Assembly (NCBI RefSeq): GCF_029892785.1
Contig: NZ_JARXXA010000003.1
Span: 1-64,000, forward strand
Direction: 5' to 3'
Source of the DNA: Parabacteroides sp. PH5-46
Lineage (GTDB): Bacteria; Bacteroidota; Bacteroidia; Bacteroidales; Tannerellaceae
DNA: 64,000 nucleotides
The position numbers and the translations under genes were made by a program. The notes under the pieces were generated by a model, which saw only the letters and a program-made list of their open reading frames with translations, was not told the DNA's origin and did not search any database. Within the stretch, counting starts at the first letter, position 1. Each line of letters starts with the position of its first letter. Positions 56,303 through 64,000 of this stretch are shown here, in pieces.

Positions 56303-58321
56303 ATGGATTTTGAATTATCATCCCCCTTTAGTCCGACAGGGGACCAACCGGAAGCGATAGCTGCCTTAACTGAAGGACTTGAATCAGGTATCCCCTTTCA
56401 AACACTGTTGGGGGTTACGGGTTCAGGAAAGACTTTTACGATAGCCAATGTAATAAAAGAAGTACGTAGGCCGACGCTTATTTTGAGCCATAACAAAACC
56501 CTGGCTGCTCAGTTGTATAGCGAGTTTAAGGCTTTCTTTCCCCACAATGCCGTGGAGTATTTTGTATCCTATTACGACTATTACCAGCCGGAAGCCTATC
56601 TTCCTACTACCGATACGTATATAGAGAAGGATCTTCAGATCAATGAAGAAATAGATAAACTACGTTTGCGTACGACTGCTTCTTTGCTGTCGGGACGTAG
56701 GGATATTATTGTTGTATCTTCTGTTTCATGCCTTTATGGTATGGCTGACCCAACGGCTTTTGCCGAAAAAGTGACCCATTTGAAGAGAGGCATGAAGATA
56801 AACCGGGATGTGCTGTTACGCCGCTTTGTGGACGCCTTGTATGTGAATGATAAAGTGGAGTTTAAGAGCGGGAGTTTCCGGGTAAATGGCGATACGGTAG
56901 ATATTTTCCCGGCCATTGAATCGTACGACGGAGTGGCTTACCGGATTGAGTTCTGGGGGGATGAAATAGAGCGTCTTTCGTCGTTTGAACCGCTGAGTGG
57001 GCGGGAGATAGACGAACAGGACGAACTGAATATTTACCCGACAAACCTCTTCGTTACTACACAGGATCGGATCAATATGGCCATCGGGCAGATTGATGTA
57101 GACCTGGGAAAACAGGTGGCTTTCTTTAACGAGGTAGGGAAGCCTTATGAGGCGAAACGCTTGTACGAGCGGGTTACTTTCGACCTGGAAATGATCCGCG
57201 AACTGGGACATTGTTCAGGCATTGAAAACTACTCCCGATATTTTGATGGCCGCGATGCCGGGGTACGTCCGTACTGCCTGCTAGACTATTTCCCGAAGGA
57301 CTTTTTGCTGGTTGTAGATGAGAGCCATGTGACTGTACCACAGATACGTGCCATGTACGGAGGGGATCGTTCGCGCAAGGAAAACCTGGTAGAGTATGGT
57401 TTCCGCCTACCGGCAGCGATGGATAACCGTCCGCTTACCTTTGAAGAGTTTGAATCGCTGACGCAGACTGCTATCTACGTGAGTGCTACTCCTGCCGATT
57501 ATGAATTGGTGAAAAGTGAAGGGGTAGTAGTAGACCAGGTGATACGTCCTACGGGCTTGCTGGATCCTGTTATTGATGTAAGGCCTACCTTGAATCAGAT
57601 TGATGACCTGATGGAAGAAATAACCCAGCGTTCGGCTGTAAACGAGCGGATTCTGGTGACGACTCTTACCAAGCGGATGGCCGAAGAACTGACGGTGTAT
57701 CTGAGCCGGATGGGAATCCGTTGCAACTACATTCATAGCGATGTGGATACCTTGGAACGTATTAAGATTATGGACGATTTGCGGAAGGGCTTGTTTGATG
57801 TACTGATTGGTGTGAACCTGCTGCGTGAAGGCTTAGACCTTCCCGAAGTATCTCTGGTTGCCATACTGGATGCAGACAAGGAGGGCTTTTTGCGCTCGCA
57901 TCGCTCCCTGACCCAGACAGCTGGGCGTGCAGCCCGTAACATCAACGGAAAAGTAATCTTCTATGCCGATAAGATAACAGACAGCATGCGGCTGACGATG
58001 GATGAAACCACCCGTCGGCGCGAGAAGCAGCTGGCATACAACGAAAAGCACGGTATAACGCCTACGCAGGTTATGAAAGCGGGTGTATCTTTGGTGGCCG
58101 AAAAAGAAATGGCCGAAAGCCAACATGCTTATATAGAGCCGGAAGTAGGCTTGGTTGCAGACCCGATTGTACAGTATATGAGCCGTCCGCAACTGGAAAA
58201 AGCCATCGAACAAACCAAGAAGCAAATGATGGATGCCGCCAAGAAACTGGAGTTTATAGAAGCAGCTCAATACCGGGACGAATTAATCAAACTGGAGGAT
58301 TTGCTGAATTTAAAATCATAA
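56303..58321 (+). CDS. uvrB: Excinuclease ABC subunit B
   Basis: DNA-damage recognition helicase-like subunit of nucleotide excision repair. Walker A GVTGSGKTFTIANV (residues 39-52), the beta-hairpin region YYDYYQPEAYLPTTDTYIEKD, DESHVTVPQ (Walker B), QTAGRAARN (motif VI) and a C-terminal UVR domain (EKAIEQTKKQMMDAAKKLEF). 672 residues is normal. Middle gene of pspC-uvrB-DUF1460. Confidence 0.97.
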   Translation: MDFELSSPFSPTGDQPEAIAALTEGLESGIPFQTLLGVTGSGKTFTIANVIKEVRRPTLILSHNKTLAAQLYSEFKAFFPHNAVEYFVSYYDYYQPEAYLPTTDTYIEKDLQINEEIDKLRLRTTASLLSGRRDIIVVSSVSCLYGMADPTAFAEKVTHLKRGMKINRDVLLRRFVDALYVNDKVEFKSGSFRVNGDTVDIFPAIESYDGVAYRIEFWGDEIERLSSFEPLSGREIDEQDELNIYPTNLFVTTQDRINMAIGQIDVDLGKQVAFFNEVGKPYEAKRLYERVTFDLEMIRELGHCSGIENYSRYFDGRDAGVRPYCLLDYFPKDFLLVVDESHVTVPQIRAMYGGDRSRKENLVEYGFRLPAAMDNRPLTFEEFESLTQTAIYVSATPADYELVKSEGVVVDQVIRPTGLLDPVIDVRPTLNQIDDLMEEITQRSAVNERILVTTLTKRMAEELTVYLSRMGIRCNYIHSDVDTLERIKIMDDLRKGLFDVLIGVNLLREGLDLPEVSLVAILDADKEGFLRSHRSLTQTAGRAARNINGKVIFYADKITDSMRLTMDETTRRREKQLAYNEKHGITPTQVMKAGVSLVAEKEMAESQHAYIEPEVGLVADPIVQYMSRPQLEKAIEQTKKQMMDAAKKLEFIEAAQYRDELIKLEDLLNLKS

Positions 58322-58325
58322 GCGC

Positions 58326-59195
58326 ATGAGACAGACTATATTAATGGGGATCTACTTGTTGTTTGCCTGCTTGACACAAGGACAAGTTCAGCTAACGGAT
58401 CGTATCTATACTAGCCCGGAAGACTGGGCGGTTTTCGACCGCTATCTTGCAGCCATGAAGGATAAGAAGTCTCTCCCAATGAACGAGTTGGTGGCCGAAA
58501 CGACAAAATTCTTCCTAGGTACTCCCTATGTTGCCGCTACTCTGGAAGCCGAACCGGAAGGTTTGGTGGTTAATCTTCGGGAGATGGATTGCGCTACCCT
58601 GGTAGACAATGTGATAGCTCTGTCAAGAACCTTGAAGGAAACTGCTCCTTCCTTTGATAGCTTTTGCCGTAACTTACAGGAAATCCGCTATCGCAACGGC
58701 AAGCTGGATGGCTATACGAGTCGCTTGCATTATACGTCCGACTGGGTGTATGAAAACGACAAACGGCATATTGTACAGGATATCAGTAAAGAAGCGGGAG
58801 GTAGCCCTATCACATTCAGCCTGAATTTTATGTCTACCCATCCCGATAGCTATAAGCAGCTGAAAGCAACTCCGGCTCTCGTTGGAGAAATTGCCAAAAA
58901 AGAGGCGGAAATCAATGCCAGGAAGAACTATTACTATATTCCAGAGGCAGATATAGCACGTTGTGGCAATAATATGCAGTCGGGCGATATGGTTTGTTTC
59001 ACTACTTCTATCAAGGGCTTGGATACATCGCATGTAGGCTTTATCTACCGGGATGGTAAGCGTCTGACGTTTATTCATGCTTCTTCACTTGAAAAGAAGG
59101 TGATTATTGATAAAGCAACATTAGACGAATACGTACGGAAGGGGAAAAGCCGCACCGGTATTATGCTGGCACGCCCGCTGGCTCCATGTCATTGA
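58326..59195 (+). CDS. DUF1460 protein (N-acetylmuramoyl-L-alanine amidase-like)
   Basis: 289 residues with a signal peptide (MRQTILMGIYLLFACLTQG). DUF1460 family, NlpC/P60-like fold: the cysteine lies in NLREMDCATLVDNVIALS and the histidine in KGLDTSHVGFIYRDG. Probable periplasmic peptidoglycan amidase. It starts four bases after uvrB and ends overlapping the convergent DUF5686 gene by seven bases. Confidence 0.85.
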   Translation: MRQTILMGIYLLFACLTQGQVQLTDRIYTSPEDWAVFDRYLAAMKDKKSLPMNELVAETTKFFLGTPYVAATLEAEPEGLVVNLREMDCATLVDNVIALSRTLKETAPSFDSFCRNLQEIRYRNGKLDGYTSRLHYTSDWVYENDKRHIVQDISKEAGGSPITFSLNFMSTHPDSYKQLKATPALVGEIAKKEAEINARKNYYYIPEADIARCGNNMQSGDMVCFTTSIKGLDTSHVGFIYRDGKRLTFIHASSLEKKVIIDKATLDEYVRKGKSRTGIMLARPLAPCH

Positions 59196-61345
59196 AATAG
59201 TTCGAAGGCAAAGCGAAAACCAAAACTCTGGTATTTATCCTTTTCAAAACCGGCAAAGATGGCAATATTGAAGATATGATTGCCCAATCCATAGCCTATT
59301 TCTGTGTAACTGGGTAGGGCAGGTGTCCATAGTTGGCTGAGGTACAGCCGTTCGCAAAACACATACTTGGAGATAGCTTTCCTATGGAAGCGCAGGAATA
59401 TAAAGGGGCTTTGATACATAAAATGTGTCTGTAAATACTTGTCTGCCGCATTAAACCACTCCCTGCCCAACAGATTGAATATCCCGCCTATCTGGTCGTC
59501 CCAGGTATCGGGGAAGTTCCGCCGGGTAAAGTAACGGAAATCGGCAAAGTAAGTAGACTTCTGGCGCGTATACATACCGGAACTGATATGATAATTCAAT
59601 TTACGTAGAAAACCTAGCGACACACTCTGATGTATATCGGCTTCTATCCGCTCAAAATCTCCTTCGCTCCTCCACACATTGGGGATGGCTTTGGCATATT
59701 CTATGGAGATGGTAGGATAGTACGAATGCAGGTATTCCTTCCGCTTTCCATCCATCCGGTAATACTGCCGGGGCGTGTAGGACAGGGCTATGGAAGGGGT
59801 GAAATCGTTGTATTCGCTGTTGATGATATCCGATACCTCTGGCGGGACATTCAGGTCGTATCTCTTTTCCGTAGGCCGGCGGTTGTTGTATGTAATACCA
59901 GTGGTGAGCAATAGGCCGTTGGCAATCTCTATTCTATTGTTCAATTCCCAGTAATAATGCTTAAAGTATTGCAGCCCGAGGTCGTCGTAGTCGAAGATGG
60001 AGTCTTTCAGCTGCTCATTGATGTTACTCATCATCTGGTGAGAGTAGGTCTGGTTTCCATTCCCTACCAAGAAGCTCAAGGTTCCCATTCTTTGGGGACA
60101 ATATTCCCAGTCGGCTGTCAATTTAAAGTACACCTCTTTCCGCTTGAATACAAACCCTATTTCCGGACGTAGGCGTAGCTGGCTGTCGTTCTTGTATGTC
60201 TTGTAGAACCTGACACGCTGCCGATAGGTTATCCCGTTAAACTTAGAGTAACCAAGCTGGAAGGGATTCAGCAAGCCGGAATAGCGGAGACGTGCCGATT
60301 TGAAATTCAGGTTTATCGAACTGGTCAGCTTTTCCGTTAGTTTCAGATAGCGCTGTTCCTGATTGATGCTACTATCGGGATTGGCTGCTTGTAGCCTTTT
60401 ATCGGTGACATTTTCGTATAGTTTGTTTTCTTCCGGGCTTAGCGGAATGTCGCGTTTGTGTTGCCAATAGGTGGTATCCACGATAATCGGAACGGTATCG
60501 GAAGAGAGCTTGAAGTGGTTGGTAAGGTCCAGGCTCGACTTTCTTCTCTTTTTGCTTTCAGGCTCTAAAGACCAGACGATGGATTTATAATTGAACTTGG
60601 AGTGATAGCTTGTAACAACGGCATTCCCCAGTATATGGTAGCGGATGAAAATATCGGCAGATTCCGGCAGGTTGAACCTGTTGAGCCCTCGTCCATAGGT
60701 CATTTCGAGGTTGAAATCGGCAAAGGCGAAGCGTCCGCTCATGTCTATCTTATCGATGGTCCATGCTTCGTCGATAACATAGAGGTCGCCACTTATTAAT
60801 TTCTGACTTAAGTATTTGGGTAGGAAACGTATACGGTATATTTTCACACCTGTCGTATCTGCAACGTCCATCAGTTTAAAATCGTAATAATTGAAGGCGT
60901 TTTTAGCAACTGGCATAAGTATGGCGTCGTCGTAAGCGGTAGAAGCATAGACGTTCAGGTTCAGGAAGAGAAAGGCTTCCTGTTGCTTCTTGCTGTTGGG
61001 GATGCTGCTACCGTTGATAGCCTTGAAGTTATGAGAGAATAAATTAGGTGGTTCATATTTGGATTCGCTAACCATTTCGAATACCATATCACTTTGCCTT
61101 CTGTTCACCGGAAACAGGTGGTGTGCCAAGCGAATCAGTACATTTTGCTTCAATATTTCGGTACGTCCCTTAATGTATATTTCTGACTCAACACTTGAGA
61201 GTAAATTCTGGTATCTTTCCGCGTTTTGTATGACCATTCCCATAATAGAATCGGCCTGTTCACGAGTATGTTTCTGGTTTATGGCTTGCACAGAAATACT
61301 CATGAAGATAAAGAAAAGGACTAATATTGTTTTATTTTCTTTCAA
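59189..61345 (-). CDS. DUF5686 family outer-membrane protein
   Basis: 718 residues with a signal peptide (MKENKTILVLFFIFMSISVQA). Family DUF5686, often seen behind a carboxypeptidase-regulatory-like domain; here that domain is short or absent (the family usually is about 800 or more residues). The C-terminal half has alternating aromatic strands (YYWELNNRIEIANGLLLTTG, FGFRFAFELF end), as in a beta barrel ending in Phe. Function unknown. Confidence 0.8.
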   Translation of the reverse strand: MKENKTILVLFFIFMSISVQAINQKHTREQADSIMGMVIQNAERYQNLLSSVESEIYIKGRTEILKQNVLIRLAHHLFPVNRRQSDMVFEMVSESKYEPPNLFSHNFKAINGSSIPNSKKQQEAFLFLNLNVYASTAYDDAILMPVAKNAFNYYDFKLMDVADTTGVKIYRIRFLPKYLSQKLISGDLYVIDEAWTIDKIDMSGRFAFADFNLEMTYGRGLNRFNLPESADIFIRYHILGNAVVTSYHSKFNYKSIVWSLEPESKKRRKSSLDLTNHFKLSSDTVPIIVDTTYWQHKRDIPLSPEENKLYENVTDKRLQAANPDSSINQEQRYLKLTEKLTSSINLNFKSARLRYSGLLNPFQLGYSKFNGITYRQRVRFYKTYKNDSQLRLRPEIGFVFKRKEVYFKLTADWEYCPQRMGTLSFLVGNGNQTYSHQMMSNINEQLKDSIFDYDDLGLQYFKHYYWELNNRIEIANGLLLTTGITYNNRRPTEKRYDLNVPPEVSDIINSEYNDFTPSIALSYTPRQYYRMDGKRKEYLHSYYPTISIEYAKAIPNVWRSEGDFERIEADIHQSVSLGFLRKLNYHISSGMYTRQKSTYFADFRYFTRRNFPDTWDDQIGGIFNLLGREWFNAADKYLQTHFMYQSPFIFLRFHRKAISKYVFCERLYLSQLWTPALPSYTEIGYGLGNHIFNIAIFAGFEKDKYQSFGFRFAFELFQ

Positions 61346-61469
61346 AACGGTACTGCTTCTTCTTTACAAAATTAGTGAATAATCTGCTGAAAATGCCCTG
61401 AAGTTGCTTGAAATCTTGCTTAGACTGCTTTTTGTTGTGGGAATTGTTTCTTTATCTAAAGAAAAATAA

Positions 61470-61477
61470 TATATTTG
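61470..61477 (+). promoter_or_regulatory. -7 box of the Crp/Fnr gene
   Basis: TATATTTG, 31 bases before the GTG at 61509, which supports that GTG as the start codon. Confidence 0.5.
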
Positions 61478-61508
61478 TGCTTCATAAGTATGTTATATAG
61501 CAGTAGAC

Positions 61509-62210
61509 GTGGTAAAGCATCAGAAAGAAGAAATCGATATTTCTGCGAGTTTGGCAGAGGTTTGGCGAGTGTTGACTGACAAAGAGCGGGAAATACTCCG
61601 GAATAATGCATCAATCCAGCACTTCAAGCGGAATGAATTGATTTATTTTGAAGGTGACGAACCTAGTGATATGATGTGTTTACTGAAGGGAAAAGTTAAG
61701 ATATTTAAAGAAGGAGTAGGTGGCAGAAGCCAGATAATAAGGATGATAAAGCCTATTCAGTATTTTGGTTACCGGGCTTATTTCGCTCAGGAAAATTACC
61801 TGACAAATGCTTCAGCTTTTGAAGCCTCTACTGTTTGTCTGATCCCTATGACTATTGTAATGGACCTGCTGAAAGGAAACTCCAATCTGGCTATGTTCTT
61901 TATTCGCCAGCTATCCGTAGACTTAGGAGTTGCCGATGAACGGACGGTTAATCTTACCCAAAAGCATATCCGTGGTCGCCTGGCAGAATCCTTGTTGTTC
62001 CTGAAAGACAGCTATGGACTGGAAGAAGACGGAGCAACCCTAAGTATTTATCTGGCGCGTGAAGACCTGGCCAACTTATCCAACATGACTACTTCCAATG
62101 CCATACGTACACTCTCTACTTTTGCCGCCGAGCGCATTATCGCCCTCGACGGACGAAAAATAAAGCTGATAGACGAAGACCGTTTACGCAAAATCAGTAA
62201 GCTTGGATAG
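61509..62210 (+). CDS. Crp/Fnr-family transcriptional regulator
   Basis: 233 residues from a GTG start. N-terminal cyclic-nucleotide-binding fold (about 30-130: FKRNELIYFEGDEPSDMMCLLKG in two parts) and a C-terminal winged helix with LAREDLANLSNMTTSNAIRTL (recognition region). No four-cysteine Fnr cluster is visible. Ligand unknown. Its 3' end overlaps the convergent kdsA by 17 bases. Confidence 0.92.
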   Translation: MVKHQKEEIDISASLAEVWRVLTDKEREILRNNASIQHFKRNELIYFEGDEPSDMMCLLKGKVKIFKEGVGGRSQIIRMIKPIQYFGYRAYFAQENYLTNASAFEASTVCLIPMTIVMDLLKGNSNLAMFFIRQLSVDLGVADERTVNLTQKHIRGRLAESLLFLKDSYGLEEDGATLSIYLAREDLANLSNMTTSNAIRTLSTFAAERIIALDGRKIKLIDEDRLRKISKLG

Positions 62211-63003
62211 CCTCCCTGATACGTACCAATTTAATCAATAAATTTTCCAGTAAATCAAGGCGTAGCATATTTGCTCCGTCTGATTTGGCTTTGCCTGGCT
62301 CAGGATGCGTTTCTATGAATAAGCCATCGGCACCAACAACAATAGCTGCTTTGGCAATAGTTTCTATCAATTCCGGTAGTCCGCCTGTTACACCGCTCGT
62401 TTGGTTAGGCTGTTGCAGCGAATGTGTGACATCCATAACCACCGGAAATCCAAATGTTTTCATCTGAGGGATTCCCCGGTAATCGACTACCAGGTCTGTG
62501 TAGCCGAATGTAGTTCCCCTTTCAGTAATCATTACATTTTTGTTTCCTGCATCCACCACTTTCTGAACGGCATACTGCATAGCTGCCGGAGCCAGGAATT
62601 GTCCTTTCTTTATGTTGACAATCTTATCTGTTTTGGCGGCAGCAATCAGCAGGTCAGTCTGCCTACACAGAAAGGCCGGTATCTGAAGTACATCTACGTA
62701 TTCAGCTGCCATGGCCGCTTCCTGCGATTCGTGGATGTCCGTCACGGTAGGAATATGGAAGGTTTCGCTTACTTTGCGAAGTATTTTCAAGGCTTTTTCA
62801 TCGCCGATACCTGTAAAAGAGTCGATGCGTGAACGGTTTGCTTTCCGGTACGAACCTTTAAAGATGAAAGGAATATCCAGTCGGCTTGTTATTTCTACTA
62901 TTTTTTCTGCTATCTGCAAAGCCATCTCTTCACCTTCTATCACACATGGCCCTGCCATCAGAAAGAAGTTCTTATTATTCGTATAATTCTCTATTGTTAT
63001 CAT
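62194..63003 (-). CDS. kdsA: 3-deoxy-8-phosphooctulonate synthase
   Basis: Makes KDO-8-phosphate from phosphoenolpyruvate and arabinose 5-phosphate for lipopolysaccharide. MAGPCVIEGEEMALQIAEK, FKGSYRKANRSRIDSF and TERGTTFGYTDLVVDYRG are the family segments; 269 residues. Overlaps miaA by four bases, forming a two-gene unit. Confidence 0.96.
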   Translation of the reverse strand: MITIENYTNNKNFFLMAGPCVIEGEEMALQIAEKIVEITSRLDIPFIFKGSYRKANRSRIDSFTGIGDEKALKILRKVSETFHIPTVTDIHESQEAAMAAEYVDVLQIPAFLCRQTDLLIAAAKTDKIVNIKKGQFLAPAAMQYAVQKVVDAGNKNVMITERGTTFGYTDLVVDYRGIPQMKTFGFPVVMDVTHSLQQPNQTSGVTGGLPELIETIAKAAIVVGADGLFIETHPEPGKAKSDGANMLRLDLLENLLIKLVRIREAIQAY

Positions 63004-63917
63004 GGGTTTAATAATTTTTCGGTGAATGCTATTTTTTCTTCTGTGGGGAGGGTGGCGTCCATCCAGTGGATGGTGAAGCCGCGTCGTTCCATTCCCCGGA
63101 ACCAGGTCATCTGCCGTTTGGCAAATTGGTGGATCGCTATTTCCAGTTGGGAAACCATATCTTCGTATGATAGTTTGCCTGTTACATATAGGGTGAGGTA
63201 TTTGTATTCCAGTCCGTAGTAGATCAGGTCTTCCGGGTCTACGCCTGTTGCCAGGATGTTCCGGACTTCTTCTACCATCCCTTCGTCCAGCCTTGTGCGC
63301 AAACGCTTGGAAATCTTTTCGCGCCGGAGTTCACGGTCGATGTTGATCCCGATAATCAGGCTGTGGATCGGATCGTATTCGTTGATAGCCGGAGCTTCTT
63401 TTTTATAATATTCCTCTATCTCTATGGCGCGGATGGCTCGTTGAGCAGTGTCTACATCTGTCTTGTTGTGCAGCACCTTGTATCCGGCCAATATGGCTTC
63501 CAGCTCTTTCAGAGACTTATCTTTCAGGGATTGGCGTAATTCTGGATTTTCTGGAACATCCAACAGTTTGAATCCCTTCAGCACCGCTTCGATATACATA
63601 CCGGTACCTCCGCACAGGATCGGCAGTTTAGCTTTCGCTTTTATCTCCTCATACACACGGAAGAAATCATGCTGAAACTCAAATACATTATACTTATCTC
63701 CCGGTTTGCGGATGTCTATCAGATGGTAGGGGATCTCTTTTCCGTCTACCGTATAATCAAACAGGTCTTTTCCGGTCCCTATATCCATACTTTGGTATAC
63801 CTGCCGGGAGTCTGCACTGATGATCTCCGTATCCAGCCGGGCAGCCAAAGCCGTAGCAAAGGTTGTCTTGCCGGATGCCGTAGGGCCTAAAACCGTAATG
63901 AGTTGATATGCTTCCAT
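63000..63917 (-). CDS. miaA: tRNA dimethylallyltransferase
   Basis: Adds dimethylallyl to A37 of tRNAs reading UNN codons. P-loop GPTASGKTTFATAL (residues 11-24), ISADSRQVYQSMDIGTGK and the catalytic CGGTGMYIEAVLKG segment; 305 residues. A -7 box TATCTTTG (63925-63932) lies only seven bases before the start, suggesting a leaderless transcript independent of the upstream gene. Confidence 0.95.
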   Translation of the reverse strand: MEAYQLITVLGPTASGKTTFATALAARLDTEIISADSRQVYQSMDIGTGKDLFDYTVDGKEIPYHLIDIRKPGDKYNVFEFQHDFFRVYEEIKAKAKLPILCGGTGMYIEAVLKGFKLLDVPENPELRQSLKDKSLKELEAILAGYKVLHNKTDVDTAQRAIRAIEIEEYYKKEAPAINEYDPIHSLIIGINIDRELRREKISKRLRTRLDEGMVEEVRNILATGVDPEDLIYYGLEYKYLTLYVTGKLSYEDMVSQLEIAIHQFAKRQMTWFRGMERRGFTIHWMDATLPTEEKIAFTEKLLNP

Positions 63918-63939
63918 CGGGAAGCAAAGATAGTAAATT

Positions 63940-64000
63940 CTACATAAAAAAGACAGTCAGGCTACGTGCTCCCTGGGCGCCCCGCACCATTACAGCTCCG
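63940..64000 (-). CDS. C-terminal tail of an unidentified gene (partial)
   Basis: The minus strand reads GAVMVRGAQGARSLTVFFM and a TAG stop at 63940, running off the window edge. Too short to identify; the frame is open and codon use is ordinary for the core genome. Confidence 0.35.
   Translation of the reverse strand, partial: GAVMVRGAQGARSLTVFFM

Overview
The window is chromosomal DNA from a Bacteroidota, most likely the order Bacteroidales (Parabacteroides- or Dysgonomonas-like). Evidence: many start codons are preceded by the Bacteroidota -7 promoter box TAnnTTTG; the arginine pathway uses the Bacteroides-type ArgF' transcarbamylase with Pro90; and Bacteroidota family genes are present (DUF3943, DUF5686, a PspC mini-protein, a Bacteroides-type integrase). 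I cannot assign a genus from sequence alone.

Layout. 59-3618: glycerol operon glpD-glpK-glpF on the minus strand, with glpF cut to its first half. 3711-7119: class A PBP and a nucleoside hydrolase lipoprotein. 7318-19277: an AT-rich integrative element of about 11.9 kb inserted in a tRNA-Lys(CTT) gene and bounded by 98-bp perfect direct repeats. It carries a tyrosine integrase, a helicase-like ATPase with a non-canonical P-loop, a DUF5131 protein, a winged-helix/initiator-like gene, a RadC-like protein and a left-end block of membrane/secreted cargo genes. No relaxase, conjugation or capsid gene is visible, so it looks like a satellite or plasmid-like integrative element. It has its own repeated control DNA: three 55-bp dyads, two about 53-bp dyads, paired 14-bp direct repeats beside the initiator-like gene and integrase arm-site repeats.

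19380-30478: core genes on the minus strand (MBL hydrolase, L-asparaginase, TRIC channel), a plus-strand DUF3943 gene, then a tightly spaced seven-gene minus-strand run xre/cupin - acyl-CoA ligase - proB - proA - argF' - mtgA - lipB. 30590-34125: HerA-like ATPase and a DUF4143 ATPase. 34338-38743: arginine operon argR-GNAT-argG-argC-argD with ARG boxes. 38915-46132: DPP4 peptidase, C1 peptidase, proC, proline dehydrogenase and P5C dehydrogenase. 46902-55447: M48 protease, membrane MutS-like ATPase, phospholipase A, GH2 beta-galactosidase, DUF3332 lipoprotein, CutC. 56102-64000: pspC-uvrB-DUF1460, DUF5686, Crp/Fnr regulator, kdsA, miaA and the tail of another gene.

Together the core genes cover much of glutamate-proline-arginine interconversion (ArgC, ArgD, ArgF', ArgG, ProA, ProB, ProC, PRODH, P5CDH and ArgR within 22 kb). 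The least explained DNA is non-coding: two arrays of 18-bp dyads at an exact 22-bp period (7185 and 46470), two copies of a roughly 385-bp dispersed intergenic repeat (32361 and 55611), and the control repeats of the element.
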